From NCBI GenBank assembly GCA_007122815.1, contig SKSV01000402.1:1-5663 (forward strand): DNA of 5,663 nt, written 5' to 3'. Shown here piece by piece: positions 1-5,353 of the stretch; position 1 is the stretch's first letter; every line of letters begins with the position of its first letter. This DNA comes from Trueperaceae bacterium (lineage in GTDB: Bacteria > Deinococcota > Deinococci > Deinococcales > Trueperaceae). The notes below the pieces were generated by a model that saw nothing but the letters and a program-made list of their open reading frames with translations, did no database searches and had not been told where the DNA came from. The position numbers were made by a program, and so were the translations under genes.

Positions 1-1
1 C

Positions 2-403
2 CTGGTCTTCGTCGACGCCCAAGCGCTGATCGCCGCGCACCCTGGCGGTCAAGCCGCCAACGCGCTCCGCGCGCAGGCCAGCGAGGAGATCGGCGAGCTG
101 CGCGATCAGCTCGACGCGCTCCAAGCGCGCGCCCGCTCCGGGGAGCAGCTCTCGCCCGACGAGCAGGAGCGCTTCAACGTGCTGCTCACCACTCTCGACG
201 CCGTGCAGTCGCGCTACCAGAGCGACATCGCCGCCGCGGCCGACCCCGCCATCGAGGCCGTCAACGCCGCCATCCGAGAGGTCTCGATCGAGCGCGAGTA
301 CACCGTGGTGATGGACATCTCCGCCGCCGCCGAGAGCGGCCTGGTCGTCTACGCCGCTGACGGGCTCGACATCACCGACATGGTGCTGGAACGCCTGCGC
401 TGA
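2..403 (+). CDS. OmpH/Skp-family periplasmic chaperone, 3' part only
   Basis: The reading frame is open from the left edge (first full codon at position 2) to a TGA at 401-403 and gives 133 residues. OmpH/Skp proteins are periplasmic holdases that bind unfolded outer-membrane proteins. The visible part starts with FVDAQALIAAHPGG, which resembles the start of the mature OmpH domain (family pattern VDxQxxLxxxPxG). A long Ala/Glu/Gln-rich helical stretch follows, as expected for the coiled-coil tentacles. The chain ends with the family-typical strand region: YTVVMDISAAAESGLVVYA and then GLDITDMVLERL. The signal peptide and true start lie left of the window, so export cannot be confirmed here. 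A methionine-type start can be read at 179, but it is internal to the domain and is not a separate gene. The gene converges on trmD. Family assignment is fairly sure; the exact paralogue is not. Confidence 0.85.
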   Translation: MVFVDAQALIAAHPGGQAANALRAQASEEIGELRDQLDALQARARSGEQLSPDEQERFNVLLTTLDAVQSRYQSDIAAAADPAIEAVNAAIREVSIEREYTVVMDISAAAESGLVVYAADGLDITDMVLERLR

Positions 404-420
404 TACCCACCGTGCCGGGC

Positions 421-444
421 TCAGGTCCGCTCGGGACCACCTGA
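421..444. terminator. Weak inverted repeat at the convergent junction, possible bidirectional terminator
   Basis: TCAGGT (421-426) is the reverse complement of ACCTGA (439-444). An alternative inner pairing is GGTCC (424-428) with GGACC (434-438). The repeat begins at the trmD stop codon and lies 18 bases after the OmpH-family stop, which is where a shared terminator would be expected. Neither side has a T-run, so intrinsic termination is not convincing. It could simply be structure within the 3' end of trmD. Confidence 0.25.
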
Positions 445-1173
445 CGATCCGGGCAGGAGCGCCGCGCTCGCGCGGCGCTCCGCTTCGTCCAGGGGAGCCC
501 CTGCGAGCAGGTCCGGACGGCGGCGCAAGGTGCGCCGTATCGCTTGGTCGCGACGCCAGGCGGCGACGCGGCCGTGGTCCCCGGAGAGCAGCACTTCAGG
601 CACGCGCATGCCACGGTACTCGCTCGGTCGCGTGTACTCGGGGTAGTCGAGCATGCCGGTGGTGAACGAGTCGAAGCGGTGGCTCTCGGCGTCTCCGAGC
701 ACGCCGGGCAGCAGCCTGACCGTAGCCTCGGCGAGGCACAGAGCGGCCAGCTCGCCGCCCATCAGAACCGCGTCGGCGACGGAGACCTCGCGGTCGACGA
801 GACGCTCGACGCGTGCGTCGAAGCCCTCGTAGCGGCCGCACAGGAGCGCGAGGTGGCGGTAGCTGGAGAAGCGCTCTGCCAAGGCCTGGGTGAGTGGCTC
901 GCCCGCGGGAGAGAGCAACACCACCTCGTCCGCTGGCAGGTCGCCGCTGCGCGCTTCGTCTATGGCCCGAGCGGCCACGTCCACCCGGATGACCATGCCC
1001 GCGCCGCCGCCGTAGGGAGCGTCGTCGACGCGGTTCGTGCGGTTAGCCGCGAAGCGTCGTAGGTCGTTCACGCGGGTCTCGAGCAAGCCCGCCTCGACCG
1101 CGCGGCCGACGAGCGCCTCGCTAGTCCAGGGCGTGACGAGGCCGGGGAACAGTGTCTCGAAGGTGATGCGCAC
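421..1173 (-). CDS. trmD: tRNA (guanine-N1-)-methyltransferase TrmD
   Basis: TrmD is a SPOUT-family dimeric enzyme that methylates N1 of G37 in tRNAs with SAM as donor and so prevents +1 frameshifting. The 250-residue product has the usual family length. It begins [11 protein letters not shown] and shows [12 protein letters not shown] (50-61), [10 protein letters not shown] (110-119), the SAM-knot segment [10 protein letters not shown] (132-141), LLPGVLG (154-160), and DYPEYTRP with [10 protein letters not shown] (176-200). Arg153 and Asp168 (in RFDSF) align with the E. coli catalytic Arg154 and Asp169, so the enzyme looks intact. The start is GTG (1171-1173), six bases after the rimM stop, with GAGAGG upstream inside the end of rimM. 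It is the last gene of the minus-strand cluster and is probably translated from the same message as rimM. Confidence 0.97.
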   Translation of the reverse strand: MRITFETLFPGLVTPWTSEALVGRAVEAGLLETRVNDLRRFAANRTNRVDDAPYGGGAGMVIRVDVAARAIDEARSGDLPADEVVLLSPAGEPLTQALAERFSSYRHLALLCGRYEGFDARVERLVDREVSVADAVLMGGELAALCLAEATVRLLPGVLGDAESHRFDSFTTGMLDYPEYTRPSEYRGMRVPEVLLSGDHGRVAAWRRDQAIRRTLRRRPDLLAGAPLDEAERRASAALLPGSSGGPERT

Positions 1174-1179
1174 GTGGTC

Positions 1180-1707
1180 TCAAGCCCTCTCGGGCTCGTC
1201 CAGCAACCCGGGTGGCGGGTCGACGACCTCGAGTCGGTCACGGTGGACGTGCACGTACGGGGCATGGAGCGGCACCAGGTGGGTGCCACCGGGACCCCGC
1301 ACACGCGCCAGCGGTCGAGGGCCGTCCAGCACCTCCTCGATCTCGCCGAAGGGCAGCCCGTCCAAGAGCACCTGGAGGCCTGGCCGCAGCGGTCGGGCGT
1401 CCGAGAGGAGAGCGGTTCCGTCGTCGTCGCCCGGGTCGAGGCGCACCTCGGCGTTGACGAGCGCTTGGGCGCGCTCGGGCGTTCGGTAACCCTGGAAGGC
1501 GACCACGAACGCCCCTGCGTGAGGTCGTACGAAGCGGACCTTCAGGAGCCCTTGGCCCTCTACCAGAAGGGCTTCGGAGCGGCGAAGCAACTCGGCTTCC
1601 ACCTCTCCTTCGGGGTAGCAGCGCAGAGCGCCCTGCAACTGGTAGGTGCGGCCCAGTCGACCCAAGAGCGGCGCGTCGCTGCCGGCCGCTGCGCCCGGCT
1701 CGTTCAC
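1180..1707 (-). CDS. rimM: Ribosome maturation factor RimM
   Basis: RimM binds ribosomal protein uS19 and assists assembly of the 30S head. The product is 175 residues. An N-terminal RimM beta-barrel starts at LLGRLGRTYQLQGALRCYPEG (14-34), the region matching the family pattern GrIvkpHGlrGevkv. A C-terminal PRC-barrel covers roughly 100-170 and ends with LVPLHAPYVHVHRDRLEVV and the family-typical PPPGLLD (164-170). The frame is open much further upstream (to 1983), but that part is Arg-rich nonsense running through khpA. I chose GTG at 1705-1707 because it overlaps the khpA stop as GTGA and lies 13 codons before the domain. Such an overlap suggests translational coupling to khpA. The YY..DLiG linker motif common between the two domains is degenerate here (SDARPLRPG). 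Confidence 0.93.
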   Translation of the reverse strand: MNEPGAAAGSDAPLLGRLGRTYQLQGALRCYPEGEVEAELLRRSEALLVEGQGLLKVRFVRPHAGAFVVAFQGYRTPERAQALVNAEVRLDPGDDDGTALLSDARPLRPGLQVLLDGLPFGEIEEVLDGPRPLARVRGPGGTHLVPLHAPYVHVHRDRLEVVDPPPGLLDEPERA

Positions 1708-1934
1708 TCGATAAGGTTGACCTCGACCCGCTGGCGTCCGTCGGCCGCGGCGCGGGCCAGGGTCCGGAGGCTGTTGATCACGCGCCCTCCCCGGCCGATG
1801 ACGCGACCGGCGTCGTCGGGCGCGCAACGGATCTCGATGCGCACGCCGCGATCGTCCTGCTGGGCGCTCACGTCCAAGGCGCCGGGTTCTGCGACCAGGT
1901 TCTGCACGACGTAAGTGACGAGCTCGACCGGCAT
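1704..1934 (-). CDS. khpA: KhpA-type KH-domain RNA-binding protein
   Basis: This is a 76-residue single KH-domain protein, the usual size of KhpA. The RNA-binding core is GRVIGRGGRVINSLRTL (43-59), whose GRGG loop (47-50) is the canonical GxxG. The C-terminal strand RVEVNLIE closes the fold. KhpA proteins bind RNA broadly, often as a heterodimer with KhpB (Jag/EloR), and affect cell division and elongation in Gram-positive bacteria; its role in this lineage is not known to me. Position between rpsP and rimM is a conserved arrangement in several phyla. The ATG (1932-1934) is preceded by GAGG six bases upstream, and the stop overlaps the rimM start by four bases. No khpB is visible in the window. 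Confidence 0.94.
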   Translation of the reverse strand: MPVELVTYVVQNLVAEPGALDVSAQQDDRGVRIEIRCAPDDAGRVIGRGGRVINSLRTLARAAADGRQRVEVNLIE

Positions 1935-1953
1935 GTTCAGCCTCGGTTCGGGG

Positions 1954-1973
1954 GCGCGAGGGTGCGCTCGCGC
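1954..1973 (-). promoter_or_regulatory. mRNA hairpin just upstream of the khpA ribosome binding site
   Basis: GCGCGAG (1954-1960) and CTCGCGC (1967-1973) are perfect reverse complements, giving a 7-bp GC-rich stem with a 6-base loop in the rpsP-khpA spacer. In the minus-strand transcript it sits about 8 bases before the GAGG that likely serves khpA. No U-run follows, so it is not an intrinsic terminator. It may protect the mRNA 3' end of rpsP, be a processing site, or modulate khpA translation; this role is inferred. Confidence 0.45.
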
Positions 1974-1990
1974 GAAGGCTCATGCGCCAG

Positions 1991-2006
1991 CGACGGCGCT
2001 CCGTCG
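1991..2006 (-). promoter_or_regulatory. mRNA hairpin immediately after the rpsP stop codon
   Basis: CGACGG (1991-1996) and CCGTCG (2001-2006) pair perfectly around a 4-base loop. The stem begins 5 bases after the rpsP stop in the transcript. It lacks a following U-tract. With the second stem at 1954-1973 it forms a tandem pair filling much of the 77-base intergenic spacer. Attenuation or RNA stabilisation are possible roles; neither can be shown from sequence alone. Confidence 0.45.
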
Positions 2007-2010
2007 GTGA

Positions 2011-2313
2011 TCAGGCGCTGGGTGCTGGGCGTTGCGTGTAGGCGGCGCGGCGCTTCGCGTCGACTTCGGGCACCTCGACTCCGACCTTCTGCAGCAGGCG
2101 CAGCGCGGTGTCGGTCGGTTGTGCGCCCTTCGACAACCAGTAGCTGGCGCGCTCTACGTCGATCTTGAGCGGTTCGGGAGTGGTGTCGCGCGGATCGTAG
2201 TACCCGAGCGACTCTATGTAATCGCCCGAGCGCTTCGTCCTGGCGTCCACCACGACGACGCGGTAGTGCGGGTTCTGCTTGGCGCCCAAGCGCATCAAAC
2301 GGATCTTCACCAT
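2011..2313 (-). CDS. rpsP: 30S ribosomal protein bS16
   Basis: bS16 binds 16S rRNA early in small-subunit assembly. The 100-residue product starts [20 protein letters not shown] and continues [21 protein letters not shown], a near-textbook bS16 N-terminus. [22 protein letters not shown] follows at about 57-78. The tail ([17 protein letters not shown]) is Ala/Pro-rich and variable, as is usual. The ATG at 2311-2313 was chosen because it begins the conserved domain and follows a strong GGAGGA. The open frame continues to 2475 but would overlap the end of ffh and adds no conserved sequence. The gene lies 130 bases after ffh and 77 before khpA, and it may have its own promoter (see 2388-2416). 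Confidence 0.97.
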   Translation of the reverse strand: MVKIRLMRLGAKQNPHYRVVVVDARTKRSGDYIESLGYYDPRDTTPEPLKIDVERASYWLSKGAQPTDTALRLLQKVGVEVPEVDAKRRAAYTQRPAPSA

Positions 2314-2324
2314 ATGGTCTTGGT

Positions 2325-2330
2325 TCCTCC
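2325..2330 (-). promoter_or_regulatory. Strong Shine-Dalgarno of rpsP
   Basis: The transcript reads GGAGGA, a near-perfect anti-16S match, 11 bases before the rpsP ATG. It fixes the rpsP start at 2313 rather than at any upstream start in the same open frame. It is the strongest ribosome binding site in the window and lies six bases after the leader stem at 2337-2373. Confidence 0.7.
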
Positions 2331-2336
2331 GGGGCG

Positions 2337-2373
2337 GCCGGTCACGCCCCTCGTCTGGGCGGTTGCGACCGGC
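2337..2373 (-). promoter_or_regulatory. Two-part hairpin in the rpsP leader
   Basis: GCCGGTC (2337-2343) pairs perfectly with GACCGGC (2367-2373). Inside it CGCCC (2345-2349) pairs with GGGCG (2357-2361) around a 7-base loop. The result is a 12-bp stem with an asymmetric 5:1 internal loop on the minus-strand transcript. It ends six bases before the GGAGGA. Without a U-run it is a poor terminator for ffh. A structured leader controlling rpsP expression is possible but is inferred from position only. Confidence 0.5.
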
Positions 2374-2387
2374 GCAGTCGACTGACC

Positions 2388-2416
2388 ATCGTACACGCCC
2401 GAACCGTCTCTGTCCA
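2388..2416 (-). promoter_or_regulatory. rpsP: Candidate sigma-70-type promoter for rpsP
   Basis: On the minus strand TGGACA (2411-2416) matches the -35 consensus at 5 of 6 positions. It is followed, after an ideal 17-base spacer, by TACGAT (2388-2393), which matches -10 at 4 of 6. Initiation would fall near 2380 and leave a leader of about 65 bases containing the hairpin at 2337-2373 and the GGAGGA. This would let rpsP-trmD be transcribed apart from ffh. Chance matches of this quality occur, so confidence is moderate. Confidence 0.4.
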
Positions 2417-2443
2417 ACCGCACGTCTTCTTCCCAACCACACA

Positions 2444-3772
2444 TCAGCGGCGGCCGAACAGCCCCATGCCTCCACCGCGGCCCTGCGGGCGCTTGCTCAT
2501 ACGCTTCATCATCTGCTTCATGTCGGCGTACGTGCGCATGAGACGGTTCACGTCCTGCACCGTGGTGCCGCTGCCCCGAGCGATGCGCTTGCGGCGGCTG
2601 GCGTTCAGCAGACGCGGGTCGATGCGCTCCCGCTCGGTCATGCTCGAGATGATCGCCTCGACTCGCCCCAGCTCGCGCTCGTCGATGTCGGCGCCGGGCG
2701 GGAGCATCTTGTTGGCGCCCGGGATCATCTTCAGCATGTCGCTGACGCTGCCCATCTGCTTGATGCGGCGCATCTGGGTCAGCATGTCCTGCAGCGAGAA
2801 GTCGCTCAGCTTGCGCTTGGCGTCGGCCCCGGCGCCCTCATCGCCCTCCAGCGCTCGGGTCTTCTCGATCAGGGTGAGCACGTCGCCCATACCCAGGATC
2901 CGGCCCGCTATGCGATCGGGATGGAAGGGCTCCAAGCCGTCGATCTTCTCGCTCATGCCCGCGAAGTAGATCGGCTTCCCGGTGACGTGCTTGGCCGAGA
3001 GAGCCGCGCCGCCGCGCGCGTCGCCGTCGAGCTTGGCCAGGATCAGCCCGGTCACGCCCACGCGCTCGTCGAAGGTGCGCGCCACCGGCAGAGACTGCTG
3101 GCCGGTCATGGCGTCCACCACCAGCATCCGCTCGGTGGGGGCGACCGCCTGCGCGAGGGCGGCGAGCTCGTCCATCAGGGCCTCGTCGACCTGGAGGCGG
3201 CCGGCGGTGTCGACGATCACGAGGTCCCGGAAGTCCTGCTTGAGGGCCGCGTCCAGGCGCCCCTTCGTCACGTCGGGCCGCTCTCCGTCAGCGACCTCGA
3301 GGACCGGCACGCCGATCTGGCGACCGAGCACCTTGAGCTGCTCCCGTGCAGCGGGGCGCTGGGTGTCTGCCGCGACCAGGAGAGGACGCCGCCCCTGAGA
3401 CTTGTACTTGTAAGCGATCTTGCCTGCCGTGGTGGTCTTACCCGCCCCCTGGAGGCCCATGAGCAGCCAGACGTTCCCGTCGTTGCGGAGGTTGGGCTGC
3501 ACCGCGCTACCACCGAGGGTCCGCTGCAGCTCCTCCTGGACGATAGCTATGACGCGCTGGTCGGGGTTGAGCGAGAGGAGCGTATCGGACCCCACGGCGC
3601 GCTCCTGCACGCGCGCGGTGAAGGCCTTGGCGACCTCCAGGTTGACGTCCGCCTCGAGGAGTGCAACGCGCACCTCACGAAGCGCGGCCTTGACGTCGCT
3701 CTCGGAGAGCTTGCCGCGCCCGCGTAGCCCGTCGAAGACCGATTGGAGGCGATCACCTAGACCCTGGAACAT
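2444..3772 (-). CDS. ffh: Signal recognition particle GTPase Ffh (SRP54)
   Basis: Ffh with 4.5S/SRP RNA binds signal sequences on ribosome-nascent chains and delivers them to FtsY at the membrane. The 442-residue product has the normal length and all three domains. The N domain covers about 1-90, with [15 protein letters not shown] as in the family. The G domain has P-loop [10 protein letters not shown] (106-115), DTQRPAA (136-142), DTAGR (188-192) and [14 protein letters not shown] (246-259). The Met-rich M domain runs from about 322, with [14 protein letters not shown] (396-409) at the SRP-RNA-binding helix-turn-helix and a Met/Gly-rich tail ending [10 protein letters not shown]. The guanine-specificity motif reads AKLD rather than the usual TKLD; the key Lys and Asp remain. 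The start (ATG at 3770-3772) has no Shine-Dalgarno but a TANNNT box 7 bases upstream, suggesting a leaderless message. It is the first gene of the minus-strand cluster. Confidence 0.98.
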   Translation of the reverse strand: MFQGLGDRLQSVFDGLRGRGKLSESDVKAALREVRVALLEADVNLEVAKAFTARVQERAVGSDTLLSLNPDQRVIAIVQEELQRTLGGSAVQPNLRNDGNVWLLMGLQGAGKTTTAGKIAYKYKSQGRRPLLVAADTQRPAAREQLKVLGRQIGVPVLEVADGERPDVTKGRLDAALKQDFRDLVIVDTAGRLQVDEALMDELAALAQAVAPTERMLVVDAMTGQQSLPVARTFDERVGVTGLILAKLDGDARGGAALSAKHVTGKPIYFAGMSEKIDGLEPFHPDRIAGRILGMGDVLTLIEKTRALEGDEGAGADAKRKLSDFSLQDMLTQMRRIKQMGSVSDMLKMIPGANKMLPPGADIDERELGRVEAIISSMTERERIDPRLLNASRRKRIARGSGTTVQDVNRLMRTYADMKQMMKRMSKRPQGRGGGMGLFGRR

Positions 3773-3779
3773 GCCAGAC

Positions 3780-3809
3780 AGCCTAGCGTGCCGAGGGCGC
3801 TTCGCTGGT
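3780..3809 (-). promoter_or_regulatory. ffh: Candidate leaderless promoter of ffh
   Basis: On the minus strand TAGGCT (3780-3785) fits the TANNNT -10 pattern and lies seven bases before the ATG, so transcription would begin at or next to the start codon. Seventeen bases upstream is ACCAGCG (3803-3809), the left arm of an inverted repeat, where a -35 element or activator site would be. It does not resemble TTGACA. Absence of any Shine-Dalgarno before ffh supports a leaderless start. The -10 match is short and could arise by chance. Confidence 0.4.
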
Positions 3810-3832
3810 GCCGGAGCGTGTCCCGACCAGCG
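3803..3832. promoter_or_regulatory. Inverted repeat between divergent promoters, possible operator
   Basis: CGCTGGT (3803-3809) and ACCAGCG (3826-3832) are perfect 7-bp reverse complements separated by 16 bases, with arm centres 23 bp apart, or about two helical turns. It lies between the ffh and TPR-gene start sites, so that each promoter reads ACCAGCG upstream of its TANNNT box (17 and 21 bases away). A dimeric regulator site or a shared upstream element is possible. It could also fold as an RNA or DNA stem, but no transcript is expected to cross it. Confidence 0.35.
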
Positions 3833-3853
3833 TCCTCCCGTCGTGGGCCTTGG

Positions 3854-3859
3854 TAGCGT
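3854..3859 (+). promoter_or_regulatory. Candidate leaderless -10 box of the TPR gene
   Basis: TAGCGT fits TANNNT and ends six bases before the ATG at 3866. No Shine-Dalgarno precedes that ATG. This is the geometry of leaderless promoters common in Deinococcus. The same octamer, TAGCGTGC, also occurs at 3784-3791. No TTGACA-like -35 is visible; ACCAGCG lies 21 bases upstream. Confidence 0.35.
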
Positions 3860-3865
3860 GCAGTT

Positions 3866-5353
3866 ATGACCGCTCCGCTCGGCAGTGTGCGCGGGGCGAG
3901 GCTGCTCGCTCTCGCGCTCGCCGTGTTGCTGTGGCCGTCGCCCGCGCTGGCCGAGACGTTACCGGACGACGCTCCGCTGCCGGCGGCCGTCGAGGCCCTG
4001 CTCGAGCGAGGCGACGAGGCTGCCCGGCGCGGGCTCGATGACCCGACGCCTCCTCACCCGGACCACGCCGACTGGCGCGTGGTGCTGGACTCCGGCCGCG
4101 AGGCGCTCGACCTGATCGACCACGCGGTGACGCGCCGGTACCTCGCGCGCGCCTACGCCTTGACGGGGTGGTCGGTTCGCGCGCTGGACGCCTTCGACGA
4201 GCTTGTGGCGGCCGGTCACCCGCTCGACGTCGGAGCCGAAGTCGAACGGCTGGTGCCCGAGGTGCCTTCGCTGACCCTCTACAGGCGCGCGGCCGCCGTC
4301 CTGGCGTTCTCGCGTTACCAGGCCGGTGACGCGGCGGGCGCTGAGCGCACGTACGCGCGCTGGCTCGAGGTCGACCCCGAGGCGACCGAGCCGCTGCGCT
4401 GGCTGGGGCGGCTGGCGCTCGAGCGCGGCGACCCCGAGGGCGCGCTGCCGTACTGGGAGCGGCTGGTCGAGCTGTCGCCCGAGGACGACGCTGCCGCCTA
4501 CGCCCTGCGCGAGACGAGGCGCGAGTTGGCGATCGGACCGCAAGCTGCGGCCTCCTTCAGGAGGGGTACCGAAGCGTACGAGGCCGGCGACCTAGAGGCC
4601 GCGCTAGACGCCTTCGAGGCGTCGTTCGCGGCCAACCCCGAGTACCTCGACGCGGTGGTCTGGGCCGGGCGTACGGCTCTCGAGCTCGGACGCGCCGAGT
4701 TGGCGGTCGATCACTGGTCGTTGGTGGTGAGAGAGCGGCCCGACGACGCGGGCGCAGCGTACTTCCTGCGCTTGGCGCAGGACCAGGCGGAGTTCGGCGT
4801 CACCGCCGGCCGCGGCTTCCACGACGGGCTCGCCGCGTACGAGCGCGGCGAGCTCGAAGAGGCGCTCGACTCCTTCGAGGCTGCTGTTGCGGCGAACGGC
4901 TCATTCACTCAGGCTTGGGTATGGGTGGCGCGCGTGCGGCAGGAGACCGGTCTGTACGAGGACGCGGTCAGGGCCTGGGAGCGTGTCATCGCCCTGGACC
5001 CGAGCGACGATCGAGCCCGCTACTTCGCGGCGTTGGCGCAGCAGCAGCAAGGGGTGCGGCCCGAAGCCGGCGAGGCCTTCGCAAGAGCCGTCTCCGCGTA
5101 CGAGCGGGCGGACTTCGCCACCGCCGAGGAGCTCCTTCAAGAGGTGGTGAGGATCGACCCCGACTCGGCCACGGCCTGGGCGTGGTTGGGGAGGGTCGCT
5201 TTCGGCGAGCGCCGCTTCGCTGACGCGGCGATCGCTTACGGTCGAGCCTCCGAGCTCGATCCCCAGAACGAGGACTTGGCGTTCTTCGCCGCCGAGGCGG
5301 CAGCGCTAGCGGCGCCTCCGGAGCGGGATGACCCCGAGCCGGGTCAGCCATGA
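3866..5353 (+). CDS. Secreted tetratricopeptide-repeat protein
   Basis: This is a 495-residue protein of unknown specific function. A Sec signal peptide is clear: Arg9 and Arg12, hydrophobic [11 protein letters not shown] (13-23), and PSPALA before a likely cut at Ala29/Glu30, so the mature protein is extracytoplasmic. The rest is TPR helices: 143-173, 174-207, 229-260, 261-293, 316-347, 348-380, 403-434 and 435-467, with a divergent copy at about 90-117. TPR pairs alternate with a linker helix, and equivalent residues recur exactly every 87 positions (Trp179, Trp266, Trp353, Trp440; Tyr151, Tyr238, Tyr325, Tyr412). No enzymatic domain is seen, so a scaffold or partner-binding role in the envelope is inferred. 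The C-terminus ([12 protein letters not shown]) is Pro/acidic and probably disordered. The stop overlaps the start of the GerMN gene (ATGA), suggesting a two-gene operon divergent from ffh. Confidence 0.93.
   Translation: MTAPLGSVRGARLLALALAVLLWPSPALAETLPDDAPLPAAVEALLERGDEAARRGLDDPTPPHPDHADWRVVLDSGREALDLIDHAVTRRYLARAYALTGWSVRALDAFDELVAAGHPLDVGAEVERLVPEVPSLTLYRRAAAVLAFSRYQAGDAAGAERTYARWLEVDPEATEPLRWLGRLALERGDPEGALPYWERLVELSPEDDAAAYALRETRRELAIGPQAAASFRRGTEAYEAGDLEAALDAFEASFAANPEYLDAVVWAGRTALELGRAELAVDHWSLVVRERPDDAGAAYFLRLAQDQAEFGVTAGRGFHDGLAAYERGELEEALDSFEAAVAANGSFTQAWVWVARVRQETGLYEDAVRAWERVIALDPSDDRARYFAALAQQQQGVRPEAGEAFARAVSAYERADFATAEELLQEVVRIDPDSATAWAWLGRVAFGERRFADAAIAYGRASELDPQNEDLAFFAAEAAALAAPPERDDPEPGQP
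4277..5320 (+). repeat. Four (plus one degenerate) 261-bp coding modules, exact 87-residue period
   Basis: Modules at residues 138-224, 225-311, 312-398 and 399-485 align without gaps. Each contains a Y-x-x-[GA]-[DE] turn (YQAGD, YEAGD, YERGE, YERAD), a Trp-centred helix ([32 protein letters not shown]), an ExxP or DP turn, and a linker helix around DDxxxY (Tyr212, Tyr299, Tyr386, Phe473). A divergent fifth copy precedes them in register: [11 protein letters not shown] with Tyr92 aligns to Trp179. Nucleotide identity between modules appears low, so the duplications are old. Confidence 0.8.

Noticed and set aside
544..1062. 172-codon plus-strand open frame opposite trmD
   Set aside because: It has no domain-like features. 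TrmD on the other strand has every catalytic motif, so this is a shadow frame.
1174..1914. 246-codon plus-strand open frame across rimM and khpA
   Set aside because: It spans two recognisable minus-strand genes, has no domain, and has low-complexity Arg/Ser composition towards its end. It is a mirror of codon bias, not a gene.
1708..1983. N-terminal extension of rimM up to an ATG at 1983
   Set aside because: The extension is very Arg-rich, runs through khpA in another frame and has no similarity to RimM. The GTG at 1707 fits the family start.
2337..2373. Rho-independent terminator of ffh
   Set aside because: The stem is strong but the transcript continues into GC-rich sequence and the Shine-Dalgarno, without a U-tract. 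It is kept as a leader structure instead.
2314..2475. Upstream extension of rpsP
   Set aside because: It would overlap the end of ffh and read through the leader stem. bS16 homology starts exactly at the ATG at 2313 after a strong ribosome binding site.
2279..3727. 482-codon open frame on the plus strand opposite ffh
   Set aside because: It is an antisense shadow of ffh in GC-rich DNA: its protein is rich in His, Arg, Leu and Val without recognisable domains, while the opposite strand encodes an intact Ffh with all motifs.
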